Part shown: piece by piece, positions 34,400 through 45,454 of the stretch | Layout: every line of letters starts with the position of its first letter | Numbering within the stretch: the stretch's first letter is position 1 | Assembly: GCA_030323885.1 (NCBI GenBank) | Contig: CM059198.1 | Coordinates: 76,097,045 to 76,161,044 of the forward strand | DNA length: 64,000 nt | Source of the DNA: Branchipolynoe longqiensis | Taxonomy: Eukaryota; Annelida; Polychaeta; Phyllodocida; Polynoidae | Reading direction: 5' to 3' | Notes under the pieces: generated by a model | What the model saw: only the letters and a program-made list of their open reading frames with translations | Told to the model about the DNA's origin: nothing | The model's database searches: none | Translations under genes and position numbers: made by a program

Positions 34400-34616
34400 A
34401 CATTAGTTGTTTGAAGCAAGGGAAATTTCAGTCACAGACGACTGGTCTTTCTCATTCCACTGCTCCTTGCCCTATCCTAGTAATGCTGAGCATCTGGCTA
34501 GGAAGCGACAAGTATCAATTTTTACATCATTGGTTTGACTCGACCAGGATTCGAACCCACGATCTACCAACATGGGAGATGGACGCTCTAACTCATTCGG
34601 CCATCCCGTCTGGGAT
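34400..34616 (-). mobile_element. SINE family A head with alternative 3' part
   Basis: On the minus strand: GGATGGCCGAATGAGTTAGA, GGGTTCGAATCC, GTCGAGTCAAACCAATGATG, CTTCCTAGCCAGATGC, then GGGCAAGGAGCAGTGGAATG and CTGAAATTTCCC. The same alternative ending occurs at 55120-55340, so it is a subfamily and not a random truncation. Confidence 0.8.
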
Positions 34617-34788
34617 ATTGCATCTTGTAGTCACAGCTTATATATAAGTTTCATCTATCTGAAAACCATATTTAAAGAAAATCTCGCCAAATAACTAGCA
34701 GAGAGTGTCTGCACGTGGGGAGACAGACATGTGTAGTTATTTTGTGTTATTTCATGTGTTGCACCAACATGGCGTAGAACCGACATGG

Positions 34789-35015
34789 CACACTCACTCA
34801 CTCACTCACTCACTCACTCACTCACTCACTCACTCACTCACTCACTCACTCACTCACTCACTCACTCACACTCACTCAATCACTCACTAACAGACTCACA
34901 CTCACTTACACTCACTCACACACACTCACTCACTAACAGACTCACCCTCACACACTCACTCAGTCACTCACACACTCTTACACTCACTCACACTCACTCA
35001 TACACACTCATTCTC
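34789..35015. repeat. (CTCA)n microsatellite
   Basis: About 20 perfect CACT units then degenerate CTCACA, CTAACAGACTCA variants. Confidence 0.97.
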
Positions 35016-35690
35016 TCGTGTTGCGCTCTGGCCACGTGATCAATCTGTTGCTCCATGGACGGTTGCATGAGGCTCCACTTCAATTTGATGAAGTTATCTG
35101 AGCGTTCAAGTGAAAGGACACTTCTATTAGCAACTAACTGTTCTATCTGTAACGGCGTTAAACCCCCCAATCCATGCCGGGACTGCTTTGATAATTTATT
35201 GTCATGGGTAATTTGTAAATCATACCTAGAGCCGGTGATGCGGATTCCGAGGGACACCAGTTTGACAGGGACACTTCCATTCAAATGCATTGTTAACTGC
35301 CATGAGCAAATCTTCATACAGAAGAAGTCAAATATCTCCCAAATTACACCATCTAGAAACAAATCGTTTGGTACACATATAGAAAACATCTTTACCATAA
35401 AGACTATATTAAATTTATAAGGTTAGGGTTCTTGAATTCTATTATTTTTGAATAAAACTAACGTTTTGCACTGCGCGTAGCGTCAAACTCAAGGCATTGT
35501 CAATGGTCGTAAGCAATCTTCATACAGAAAATACAGAAGAAGTCAAATATCTCTTAAATTACATCATCTAGAAACAAATCGTTTGGTACACATATAGAAA
35601 ACATCTTTACCAAAAACATTATATTAAATTTATAAGGTTAGTGATGATGCTGTTCGATTTTGACGCATGTGCAGAAGCGATGTGTCCCTC
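35016..35690. mobile_element. MITE-like element with internal tandem duplication
   Basis: Two copies about 210 bp apart of CATTGT..ATGAGCAATCTTCATACAG, ACAAATCGTTTGGTACACAT, TATTAAATTTATAAGGTTAG. It is homologous to 20400-20660 and 49550-49790. Confidence 0.65.
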
Positions 35691-35984
35691 GCAAACTGGT
35701 GTCCCTCGGAATCCGCAACACCGGATTCGAATCCACATATCCACCATTCTGGAGAAAACGACCTAGCCATTGTACGATCTAGACACCCCGATGCAATCAA
35801 TCTACCCACAGCAACCTGTGTAAATGTGGCCTGGGAGGGGGAGTGCCACGCCTGACACTGATGGAAATAATTGTGGGGATTTTGAATAGATTCCCAGTTC
35901 CGAGTAGATTGTGATTGTAATCAGTTATTTGAGATGTTTCCGATGCTGTTGTTCCAGTTAAGCACCGTTCTACATGGCTGTGTC

Positions 35985-36197
35985 AGGGTTGCCAATCCTC
36001 AAAGGCTGTGGTATGTGCTGTCCTGTCTGTGGGAAAGTGCATATAAAAGACCCTACTGCTTATTGGAAAGAGTAGCCTATGTGGCGCCAGCGGGTTTCTT
36101 CCAAAGAAATATGTCAGAATGACTATATGTTTGATGTCCAATAGCCGATGTTAAATATCAATGTGCTCTAGAGGCATAGTTAAATCAAACAAACTTT
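35985..36197 (+). mobile_element. SINE family C, 5' truncated
   Basis: GGCTGTGGTATGTGCTGTCC, AGTGCATATAAAAGACCC, TATTGGAAAGAGTAGCCTAT, GTTTGATGTCCAATAGCC and the terminal CTCTAGAGGCATAGTTAAAT, CAAACAAACTTT. Confidence 0.88.
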
Positions 36198-36578
36198 CTT
36201 TTTTAGGTTGCCAACCCCTACGGTTTCGCTGTAAGGTGTACAATGTTTTAAGTCCGCATCATCACCGTATACCGATCTTCCGGATTTTCATTTGCAATGT
36301 TAGCAACCCTGCAAAACGATTAATATAGTAATATTATTTAAATCTGACTGATTATTGTGTCCAAAATGCACCACAGAGCATCTAAGATTTAAGCATTTTT
36401 CTGGAGCAGTACCCTCAGACCCCCCAATATAACATTCCTTGAGATCTTCGGGTTTTATATTTTCCAATGTTGGCAACGCTCCTGTGTGTCATGTAAAGAG
36501 CTGTGTGTATTTTGAGCACCGCATGTCTGGTAAACCACTCTCTGTCGTGAGTCTAAAGTGAACAGATGACTGTGATAC
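36198..36578. other. Unique sequence
   Basis: A weak internal repeat (TGGCAACGCTCC, TTAGCAACCCTGC). No exon is recognised. Confidence 0.35.
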
Positions 36579-36581
36579 CAG

Positions 36582-36900
36582 GTGCGGTGGCCGAATCGGT
36601 AGAGCGCGGGCCTCGCGTTCGGGAGATCCGGAGTTCGCGAGTTTGGTTCCCGGTCGAGTCACGCCAATCACTTACAAATTTATACTTCTTGCTTTCTAGC
36701 CTGGCTCTTGTCATTACTAGGATAGGCAATGACTGGTTAACTCAGTGTCAGGATAATGTGACTGAGTGGGATATCGGTTCATGGTGCAGGCAGTCTGATT
36801 TCTCAGAGGGGCAGCACTAGGAAGTCTCCATGAGTGCGCAGTCACAAGTCGGTACCTGTCTTGATATGACCTTAGGTGTTGCTAGGACGTAAAACAAGCA
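36582..36900 (+). mobile_element. SINE, type-B tRNA head on family A body, full length
   Basis: Head GTGCGGTGGCCGAATCGGTA, GAGCGCGGGCCTCGCGTTCG, B-like box GTTTGGTTCCCGG, then the family A body CTTTCTAGCCTGGCTC, GTCAGGATAATGTGACTGAG and tail GTTGCTAGGACGTAAAAC. Confidence 0.88.
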
Positions 36901-37625
36901 AAGAAACTAACAAAAAGATGAGTGTGTGCGGAGCAGCTCACGAGCAGCTTGGGCAGCTTCAGTTTCCAGCCAGTGGGAAAACCGCTGTGGTTGTTTGCAC
37001 GCCCACTTTCTAAATGCCAATCGTGTAAATGCTCTATTTTTGTACTGAGTGATGCTGTGTCAACAACCACCACAAGATTACAGAACCGGGCTTTTCTATA
37101 ACCGCTTTGTGATCACCTTGATGGGTGAACTGACAGGAAATAAAAATAAATACCCACAAAACCGAATAGCACTGGATGTAAAGGTTGCGGTTGACTGGTG
37201 TAGACAATGGTGTACATGCAGTTAGCCGTTATCGCCATATTTTGTGTTGGCAGGCAGTTCCGCACCTGGAAACATCAGCTCGTGCGCCCGCCCTCACTCC
37301 ATCTCTCCCTCTCTCACTCCCTCCTTCTCCATACCCCACACCCACAAGCACTAGTCACAATTGTTTATGTTGCAAGCAAAAGAAGGTCTCTTGCTGAGAA
37401 ATTATTTTTGTTCGGGGTTCTGTGTCTATTTATTGATCCATATGCTACCATGATAAATGATCGATGTGATAACCTGTTCCTGCCAATTCTCACTCACTTC
37501 TGAAAATGCATCAAATAATGGTTTCTTCATAGCACGGATTGCAAATTAGGGATAGCGAGTTGTACCTCGCTAATTGATTGGAGGGGTCTAGAACTACTGT
37601 GGTGTGACCTAGTTTCCTAGTTATC
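36901..37625. other. Unique sequence
   Basis: About 700 bp without recognised genes or repeats. Confidence 0.35.
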
Positions 37626-37975
37626 TTGTTGGAGCAGCTCAGTGTGGTGAGCAGTTCAGTGGTGAGCAGCTCGGTGAGATGAGCAGCTCAGTGTAGTGAG
37701 CAGCTCAGTGAGATGAGCAGTTCAGTGGTGAGCAGCTCAGTGAGATGAGCAGTTCAGTGGTGAGCAGCTCAGTGTGATGGGCAGTTCAGTTGTGAGCATC
37801 TGAGTGTGATGGGCAGTTCAGTGGTGAGCAGCTCAGTGTGATGGGCAGTTCAGCGGCGAGCAGCCGTGTGCTGAACAGCTGTGTGATGAGGATTTGTGTG
37901 ATGGGCAGGTCTGTGTGATGATGTGTGCAGTGTGTGATGAGTAGTTCAGTGAGGTGACCAGTTCATGGCGAGGTG
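37626..37975. repeat. GAGCAGCTCAGTGTGATG tandem repeat
   Basis: About 16-18 bp half-units GAGCAG(C/T)TCAGTG with GTGATG(G/A) or GTG linkers, degenerating rightward. Confidence 0.88.
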
Positions 37976-38048
37976 ACGAGATTACTTTGATAATAGTAAC
38001 TCATTCAAGAATCCACCATGTGTTTTTTAGTTCAGTGTGAGATTAGTA

Positions 38049-38194
38049 CAGTAAAACCTTTAAATGGTCCATTTAGGGAGGTGGTCGGTTCAGGGAGTTT
38101 TTAGTTTTTTTACAACGGTATTGTATTGGCGATTGTTTGGGACCCAAAATAAAGCGATCGGTATAGAGGAGTAGTCGATTTGGAGGTTGTACTG
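38049..38194. mobile_element. Short pogo/Tigger-like MITE
   Basis: CAGTAAAACCTTTAAATGGT at the left and GTCGATTTGGAGGTTGTACTG at the right, flanked by TA. The interior GGGAGGTGGTCGGTT and TTGTTTGGGACCCAAAATAA matches the copy at 55.7 kb. Confidence 0.75.
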
Positions 38195-38217
38195 TAGTTC
38201 CACGTGGAGTGAGCAGC

Positions 38218-38500
38218 ACAGTGTTATGTATAGCAGTACGCTGTACCTCTGATCCACTTGTACACAACCGATTGTATAGCAGTACGCTGTACCGCTTGTA
38301 CACAACCAATTGTAAAGCAGTACGTTGTACCTCTGGTCCGCTTGTACACAACCGATTGTATAGCAGTACGTTGTACCTCTGGTCCGCTTGTACAAAACCG
38401 ATTGTATAGCAGTACTAAACCGTTATACCTCTGGTCCACTTGTACACAACCAATTGTATCGCAGTACGTTATACCTCTGTTCCGCTTGCATTCAAAGTGA
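38218..38500. repeat. 46-bp GTATAGCAGTACGTTGTACC tandem array
   Basis: About five to six units ending TTGTACACAACCGATT. One unit has lost the CTCTGGTC part. Confidence 0.9.
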
Positions 38501-38743
38501 GGTCAACCCGGTGTGACAACCTTTCCACAACACCAAGCACCCCATCGACTCACCACCCCGTTTTATGGTGTCTGAATGGTGTGTGTGTGTAGCAGTCCCT
38601 TCTTTGTGGTGACCCCCCAATTATTCACCTTGACATAGGGAGAAGGTGAGCAGGTGTGAGCAGGTGGCAGTAAGTGATGAGGTGCTGGATGAACAAAGGC
38701 GGGGTGAGACACGGGGTGGTACTCTTTAGGTCCGGGCGGACTG

Positions 38744-38772
38744 AACTGCACACACACACACACACACACACA
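38744..38772. repeat. (CA)n microsatellite
   Basis: About 14 CA units. Confidence 0.95.
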
Positions 38773-39161
38773 CGCACCTACATGGTGGGCGGTCTGTACA
38801 GAACTGTACATACAGACCCACACATACACGGTGGGCCGGTCTGTACAGATCTGTATACACGCCCACACCTAGACAGTGGGTGGTCTGTACAGAACTGTAC
38901 ATACAGACCCGCATATACACGGTGGGCCGGTCTGTACAGATCTGTATATACACACCCTCACCTAAATGGTGGATGGTCTGTACAGATCTGTATATACACG
39001 CCCACACCTAGACAGTGGGTGGTCTGTACAGAACTGTACATACAGACCCGCATATACACGGTGGGCCGGTCTGTACAGATCTGTATATACACGCCCGCAC
39101 CTAGACAGTGGGTGGTCTGTACAGAACTGTACATACAGACCCGCACATACACGGTGGGCGG

Positions 39162-39219
<58 letters not shown>

Positions 39220-39918
39220 CCGCACCTAGATGGTGGGTGGTCTGTACAGAACTGTACATAGAGACCTGCACCTACATGGTGGGCCGGTCTGTACAGACCT
39301 GTATATACACACCCACACCAGACAGTGGGCCGGTCTGTACAGACCTGTACATAGAGACATGCACCTAGACAGTGGGCGGTCTGTACAGACCTGTACATAC
39401 AGACCCGCACCTACAGACTGGGCCGATCTGTACAGACCTATACATGAAGACCCTCACCTACATGGTGGGCAGTCTGTACAGAACTGTGCATACAGACCCG
39501 CACATACACGGTGGGCCGGTCTATGCACAACTGTACATACAGACCTGTACACACACTGGGCCGGTCTATACATCATCATCATCATGCTGTCGGTCGCGAT
39601 GCGACAAAGACTGCTTTCATTACTTGACTGCCACTCTCCATTTAGCTCTCTGCTGTGAGGGTGATGTCCATGAGTCGGTCTTAATGTCTCTACAGACCTG
39701 TATATACAGACCTTGCACCTACATGGTGGGGGGTCTGTACAGACCTGTAGACACAGACCCGCACCCACACACTGGGCCGGTCTGTACGAAAACTGTACAT
39801 ACATACATAGTGGGCGGTCTGTACAGAACTGTACATCCAGACCCGCACATACACAGTGGGCCGGTCTGTACAGAACTGTACATACAGACCCGCACCTACA
39901 CGGTGCAGAAGTGCACAT
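38773..39918. repeat. 47-bp array of TGTACAGAACTGTACA palindromes
   Basis: Units read GTGGGCCGGTCTGTACAGA, ACTGTACATACAGACCCGCA, CATACACG. Many contain the perfect dyad TGTACAG-AA-CTGTACA. A (TA)n stretch (39163-39211) and a LINE 3' end (39571-39690) interrupt it. Confidence 0.93.
39571..39690 (-). mobile_element. LINE 3' end, 120 bp, inserted in the 47-bp array
   Basis: Reads on the minus strand RDIKTDSWT, then SQQRAKWRVAVK, stop, then AAGCAGTCTTTGTCGCATCG, CGACCGACAGC and (ATG)n. About six mismatches in 120 bp separate it from the plus-strand copy ending at 41205. Extreme 5' truncation is typical of target-primed reverse transcription. Confidence 0.88.
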
Positions 39919-39919
39919 A

Positions 39920-40085
39920 CTCCTCCTTTTTCTCACTGACCCGCTGATTCACTCAGCCTCATTCACTCACCCCCTCATTCACTCACCCCTTTACTTACTC
40001 ACCTTCTCACTCACTCACCCTCATTCAGTCACCCCTTTACTTACTCACCTTCTCACTCATTCACCTCACACACAGTTGCTCAACC
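39920..40085. repeat. CTCATTCACTCACCCC tandem repeat
   Basis: Short degenerate TCACTCAC units. Confidence 0.85.
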
Positions 40086-40134
40086 TCTGCCTCATCCTCA
40101 TCCTCTCACCCTCACAGATTCACACATGATGTGA

Positions 40135-41338
40135 TGGTCAGTGTGCAGTTACTAAAGTACGGCCCTCGTGGTGGTCGGTGTGTAGTTAGTAAGGTGCCAC
40201 TCGTGGTGGTTGGTGCGTAGTAGCTTTTGTCAGGTAGTCAGGCGCAGTTACTTTGGTGGTTGATGTGCAGTTAGTAAAGCGTAGCTCTTGTGGTGGCTGG
40301 TGTATAGTTTGTAGCACATAGCTTGTGTGGTGGTCGCTGTATAGTTAGTACGATGTGGCTTGTGTGGTGGTCAGTGTCTAGTTAGTAGGGCGTGGCTCGT
40401 GTGGTGGTCGTTGTGCAGTTAGAAGGGCGTGGCTCGTATGATCATCGGTGTGTAGGTAGTAGGGCGTCACTCATGTGGTGGTCGGTGTGTAGTTAGTAGG
40501 GTGTGGCTTATGTGGTGGGTGGTGTGTAGTTAGTTTGGTGAGGCTTGTGTAGTGGTCGGTGTGTAGTTAGTAGGACGTGGATCGTGTGGTGGTCAGTGTA
40601 TAGTTAGTCGGGTGTGGTGGTCGGTGTGTAGTTTGTAGGGCATGGATCATGTGGTGGTTTGCGTGTAGTAAGTAGGGAGTTTGACGCCCCTGCCCTGCAG
40701 AGTTGTAAACCACTGCCTTGTGGTACAGGTTATTAACAGAACCGAAGGCTAAGGGAGCAAACCCTAAACAGAACACCATGTCACTGTGGCAGCATTAAGG
40801 CAGGTTGACGTATGGAACTCCCAACATCTCCCGACCAGCCACTGCAGGGACAAATAGTTTTGCGCCTGTCTTGACATGTTCTTGCCGGTGTGAAACCTCT
40901 ATTTGTTCCCGAGAGAGTGCCGCCGGTAACTTGCAAAAGCCCGCAGCACTTCAACACTTTTGCAGGCAGCTTTCATGAAATGTACAACCGCACAAAACAC
41001 CATACCGGCTCGGTCGTCGCCCAGGTTACCAAGGACCGCGCTGCTCGACGGTTCAAGGATACCATCAAGAGAAAGCTGAAGCTGAGAGACATTAAGACTG
41101 ACTCATGGACGCAACTCTCACAGCAGAGAGCTAAATGGAGAGCGGCAGTCAAGTAATGAAAGCAGTCTTTGTCGCATCGCGACCGACAGCATGATGATGA
41201 TGATGAAGTAGGGTGTGGATCGTGTGGTGTCGTTAGTAGGGCATGAATCGTGTGGTGGTCGGTGTGTAGTTAGTGGAGTGTGGATCATGTGGTGATCGGC
41301 GTGTAATTAGTAGGGTGTGGATCGTGTGGTGGTCAGGT
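40135..41338. repeat. GTGGTGGTCGGTGTGTAGTT array, split by a LINE insertion
   Basis: Units of about 36-38 bp (GTGTAGTTAGTAGGGCGTGG, CTCGTGTGGTGGTCG) run 40135-40678 and resume at 41206-41338. The sequence between does not belong to the array. Confidence 0.9.
40679..41205 (+). mobile_element. 5'-truncated LINE 3' end with (ATG)n tail
   Basis: The last coding part encodes TKDRAARRFKDTIKRKLKLR, then DIKTDSWTQLSQQRAKWRAA, VK and stop (to 41156). This RFKD..KLK...W..L...R..WR signature is the C-terminal tail of jockey/CR1-like non-LTR retrotransposon ORF2. The 3' UTR is about 35 bp and ends in five ATG repeats. The left 200 bp is not recognisably coding, so the left boundary rests on where the array stops. 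Confidence 0.8.
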
Positions 41339-41480
41339 TAAACAGGCGCACAAAGACGCACATCCGAACACACAGCACGCATAACAGATACGCAATGCGT
41401 GCACCAACACACACATCTCAACACACTCGGCAGCACAAACATACATGCTAAAAAACAAGGACACTCAACACACAAACGCT

Positions 41481-41810
41481 GACCGGGCGGGGTAGCGAAT
41501 TGATCAGACTGCAGGCTGTCCTCCCATGTGGAGATATGGGGTTGAACCCCTGCCGAGTTAAAGCCGCGCTGCAAGCCGGTTTGTGCAGCCAGTGAAGGCG
41601 TGGAGGGCGGGTACGTCCTGGCCTGACAATGGCTGCTGTGTCGATAGGGCAAATGCTGGTTGGCAAGGTCAGGATAATATGACTAAGTGCAATATCAGAT
41701 CATGGTGCTATCACGGGTGTCGCCGTGAGGTGGTACTAAAAATCTCTGGTTATTGCAGTCACAAGATGATACCCGCCCCAGTATGACCTCAGTTGTTGCT
41801 AGGCTGTGAC
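41481..41810 (+). mobile_element. SINE with a third type of head, diverged
   Basis: Head GACCGGGCGGGGTAGCGAAT, TGATCAGACTGCAGGCTGTC, B box GGGGTTGAACCCC, then family A-like body GGTCAGGATAATATGACTAA, ATCATGGTGCTATC and tail CAGTATGACCTCAGTTGTTG, CTAGGCTGTGA. Confidence 0.7.
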
Positions 41811-41878
41811 CCTCCCACCACCAATCAACTCACCAAGCGCTTTTAATACTCACCAGGCAGAAAGTAGGTTTGTTCAAA

Positions 41879-42064
41879 TGTAGCGCTTTAGTTGGTGAAG
41901 TGTTGGTGACATGTATAACCTGGCACTGCCTAGAACCCTTCATCCTGCTATTGCCATGGTAACCAGGAATCTGTAGCGCTTTAGTCGGTGATGTGTTGGT
42001 GACGTGTATAACCTGGCATCGCCTAGACCCTTCATCCTGCTATTGCCATGGTAACCAGGAATCT
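41879..42064. repeat. 93-bp tandem duplication
   Basis: Two copies from TGTAGCGCTTTAGT to GCCATGGTAACCAGGAATC with a few differences. Confidence 0.93.
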
Positions 42065-42694
42065 GCAAAGTGGGCCAACAGAAACTGGAGTCTGGTTGGT
42101 TGTTTGCGCTCGGGGTGCAGGTAGTAAGATCCAGCCGAGGCCAGCACTCCCTGGTGGAAGAGGTGGGGGAGGGGGGAGGGGAGGGGGAGGGAGGGGAGAT
42201 GGGGGGTGGAGGAAGCAGCAGCCGCCAAACATCCTCACTACTGGAACGCCTACCACTCTCTCTCTACTCTACCATATGGAGAAAAAGGTGCACCTCTCGC
42301 AGAAGGGCAGCAAGTCCCATTCGAAGCTCTTCACAAAACAAGAATCCAAATCTGATGGAATGATGCAGAACTACGTTTCCAAGTAGCTACATCTGAGGCC
42401 CTCTTACTGCTGAGTAATGGAAGTGTGCCAGGTTGGCACGTGGGCGGGGTGGGCGGGGGGTGAGGGACCAGTGAAGAGTCCTTGACTCATCCACTGTATT
42501 ATCGCTCGGGTACGGGAGCGAGGCACCCTGGGGCAGGTTCAATTTGGGTGATTCACGTAACAGCTGGGGCTGCATCAAGTTCAGCCAAACCAAAACGACG
42601 CGACGTAGTTTAAATGTGTGCATTCCACATTGAATAAAACATTTCCCATGTTTTTCTCCGGTGCAAAGCACCTGCCCTGTCCACCGGTGGGAAA
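42065..42694. other. Unique sequence with GGGGAGGG tract
   Basis: Purine tract at 42163-42212. No exon with recognisable homology. Confidence 0.35.
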
Positions 42695-42828
42695 TCTGAA
42701 TGCCTCAATAGAGGTTCACATACCTCAATAGAAATCTGCATACCTCAATGAAAATCTGTATGCCTCAATAGAAGTCTGCATACCTCAATATAAATATGCA
42801 TACCTCAATATAAATATGCGTACCTCCT
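42695..42828. repeat. 24-bp ATACCTCAATAGAAATCTGC tandem repeat
   Basis: Five to six units, followed by a short AAACATT run (42855-42880). Confidence 0.88.
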
Positions 42829-43035
42829 CAATACCGATTCAATACAGATCCAATAAACATTAAACATTAAACATTAACATTATGTTGTGACGTCAGGTTG
42901 CAGCCTATTTTTATAGTTGATTTACGTAGTATGTGTTGTGTAAAAGGTTTTATACGAATATCATTACGAATGGAATAGTCAGGTGTTTTCCCTGCTTGTT
43001 TGTGTTTGTGTGTAGTTTGGGAACAGATGTTGGTT

Positions 43036-43207
43036 GTTGGAGTTTTATGTCCTGGTAACATCTAAGGTCATGAGGGGGAGTCCCGACTTGTGATAGTGGG
43101 CACTCATGGCAGCTTTATAGTGCTGCCCCAGTGGGAGACCAGGCCGCCAGTACCAAGATCTGATATCCCACTCAGTCACATTATTCTGACACTGAGCCAA
43201 CCAGTTT
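43036..43207 (-). mobile_element. SINE family A, 3' half
   Basis: TTTTATGTCCTGGTAACATC, TTTATAGTGCTGCCCCAGTG, GGAGACCAGGCCGCCAG and CACATTATTCTGACACTGAG. It stops before the head. Confidence 0.85.
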
Positions 43208-43497
43208 GGGGAGAGGGAAGTAGCTCGAGCAGCCTGGTACAGTTGCCAGTTTGTGGCCAGAGGGTGGCATAGTTTGGTTCCAGTGCTGCAGATGGTGCGG
43301 GGTATTACCACTTGCAGGACACATCAGTTACAAGAAAACCATTAGACAAGAACATTTTGTAGCATGACATGACAGACACACCTTGTATGCTGTTGGACTC
43401 AATGCGCCTGTCAGGTTCACAAGCACTTCCTTGTGTGATGGCATGACAGACACTACCCATGGTATCGGATGCAATATGCATGTCTGGTACACGAGAG

Positions 43498-43806
43498 GGG
43501 AGAGGGTCGTAGCTCAGGTGGTAGAGTGTCCACCTTTGAAGGTGTCTGTCATCCGATCGATCTTTCTCAGTGGACACATTTGCCGTTTGGGTTATTTTCC
43601 ATTCCAACCAGTGGTTCACAACTGGTTCATCAAAGCCTGTGGTATGTGCTGTCCTGTCTGGGAAAGTGCATATAAAAGACCACTTGCTGCTTATCGGAAA
43701 GAGTAGCCTCTGTGATTGCAGCGGGTTTCCTCCAAAGAATGACATCCAATAGCCGATGATAAAAATCAATCTGCTCTAGAGGCGTCGTTAAATAAAACAA
43801 ACTTTG
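43498..43806 (+). mobile_element. SINE family C, full length
   Basis: Head GGTCGTAGCTCAGGTGGTAG and GTCCACCTTTGAAGGTGTC (tRNA-like A box and downstream part), body TTGCCGTTTGGGTTATTTTC, GGTATGTGCTGTCCTGTCTG, TGCTTATCGGAAAGAGTAGC, 3' end CTCTAGAGGCGTCGTTAAAT, AAAACAAACTTT. Best copy of this family in the window. Confidence 0.92.
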
Positions 43807-44640
43807 GTACACAAGAAGTCTCTAACCTAGTCACAGCAAGTACTGTCCATGCTGTGGGCTGCATGTCCCGTACACGAACACAGCCACAGCAAACACTGTC
43901 CGTGCTGTGGGATGCATGTTTTGGTACAAGAGAAGTCACTAACACAGCCACAGCAAACACTGTCCGGGCTGAGGGATGCAGGTCTTGTACAAGAGAAGTC
44001 ACTAACACAGCCACAGCAAAGACTGTCTGGGCTGAAGGATTTTTGTTGTTGTTGTTGAAGATTGATACTGCCTATCATGGATAAGCCTGAATAGGCTTGT
44101 TTTCACCATTAGACAGTTTGTCGATAGAAAGCCCAAGCCTACACTTTTACCGACCCAAGGGATTTTTAACCTCCCACACCACATAGACATGGTATGAGAG
44201 CAACTGGCCTTTGATGTCGCTGTAAGTTATACACAGCGGTGGAAATCCAAATTGGCAGAGATGGGGGCACGGGGAATCGAACCGCCGACCTTCAGATTAG
44301 GAGTCCGACCTAGAAAAAAGTCAGACACTCTAACCACTCCGCTACAGAGAACACCACAATGCATGTCTGGTACAAGAGAAGTCACTAACACCGTCACAGC
44401 AAACACTGTCTGGGCTGTGGGATGCATCTCTGGTACAAGAGAAGTCACTAACACAGTCACAGCAAACACTGTCCGTGCTGTGGGATGCATGTTTTGGTAC
44501 AAGAGAAGTCACTAACACAGTCACAGCAAACACTGTCCGTGCTGTGGGATGCATAACAAGTGTAGACAGTCACAGCACACGCTGCATATGCACACACTGT
44601 CCGTCATGTGGGATGCATGTCTGGTACACGACAAGTTCCT
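43807..44640. repeat. 64-bp tandem array, split by a SINE
   Basis: Units contain ACAAGAGAAGTCACTAACAC, AGTCACAGCAAACACTGTCC, GTGCTGTGGGATGCATGTTT, TGGT. They run 43807-44039 and resume at 44350-44640 in the same orientation. Confidence 0.93.
44040..44349 (-). mobile_element. SINE family E (separate tRNA-derived family)
   Basis: On the minus strand the head reads CTCTGTAGCGGAGTGGTTAG, AGTGTCTGACTTTTTTCTAG, then GGTCGGCGGTTCGATTCCCC (B box). The body is unrelated to families A and C, and the 3' end is (CAA)n. It is inserted in the 64-bp array. Confidence 0.82.
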
Positions 44641-44665
44641 CATGAAATCACAGATACTGCCACTG

Positions 44666-45062
44666 ACCAGACAGGATGGCTGAATGAGCGTCCGTCTCCC
44701 ATTTTGGTGGATCGTGGGATTCGAATCCACTCACTCAAACCAATGATGTAAAATATTATACTTGTCGCTTCCTAGCCAGGCGTTTGGTATTATTAGAATA
44801 GGGCAATGACTGGTTGGCTCAGTGTCAAGATAATGTGACTGAGTGGAATCTAGCCAGGCGTTTGGTATTATTAGAACATGGCAAGGACTGGTTGGCTCAG
44901 TGTCAAGATAATGTGACTGAGTGGAATATCAGGTCATGGTGCTGGTGGCCTGGTCTCCTAGTGGGGCAGCACTATAAAGTGTGCACTTTCACAAGTCGCT
45001 ACCCATCCTGATATGACCTTAGATGTTGCAAGGACGTAAAGCTCCAACCACTAACCAACCAA
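44666..45062 (+). mobile_element. SINE family A with internal duplication
   Basis: Head CAGACAGGATGGCTGAATGA, then TAGCCAGGCGTTTGGTATTA through AATGTGACTGAGTGGAAT is present twice (about 74 bp apart), then CACTATAAAGTGTGCACT and CCTGATATGACCTTAGATGT. Confidence 0.9.
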
Positions 45063-45454
45063 CCCTGCCCACTGTGGGATGCAGCGTCCAGATCTGTAGG
45101 ATGCAATGCACATACCCGGTACAGAAGAACGTACCTTATGGAGTCACATGGTACACACGTGGTGCACACACTTCCCACTGTGTGGCATGCAGTCATATGT
45201 TGATACATAGGAAGTGGCGCGTCTATTTGTGTATGCGGTGTACAGTTCAAGTACGAGTCTCATTTATTCTAACAGCTATGAGGGCAGGCAGTAGTGGCTG
45301 ACTAGCGGAGTGCTTGGTACCAAGGGCATAATGCACTCCGGTGAGTGAGCGCAATCCCTCAGTTTCATGCCGAGGAACTGACATGACTTGACATGTGGTC
45401 ATTGCAGCTCCTTGTTACACTAGAGAAAGTCTAGTGTATCCCACTGTTTGATGC
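45063..45454. other. Unique sequence
   Basis: No feature is recognised. Confidence 0.35.

Noticed and set aside
41338..41652. Minus-strand open frame of 104 codons, Cys/Val-rich
   Set aside because: Overlaps a diverged SINE. No homology or splice context.
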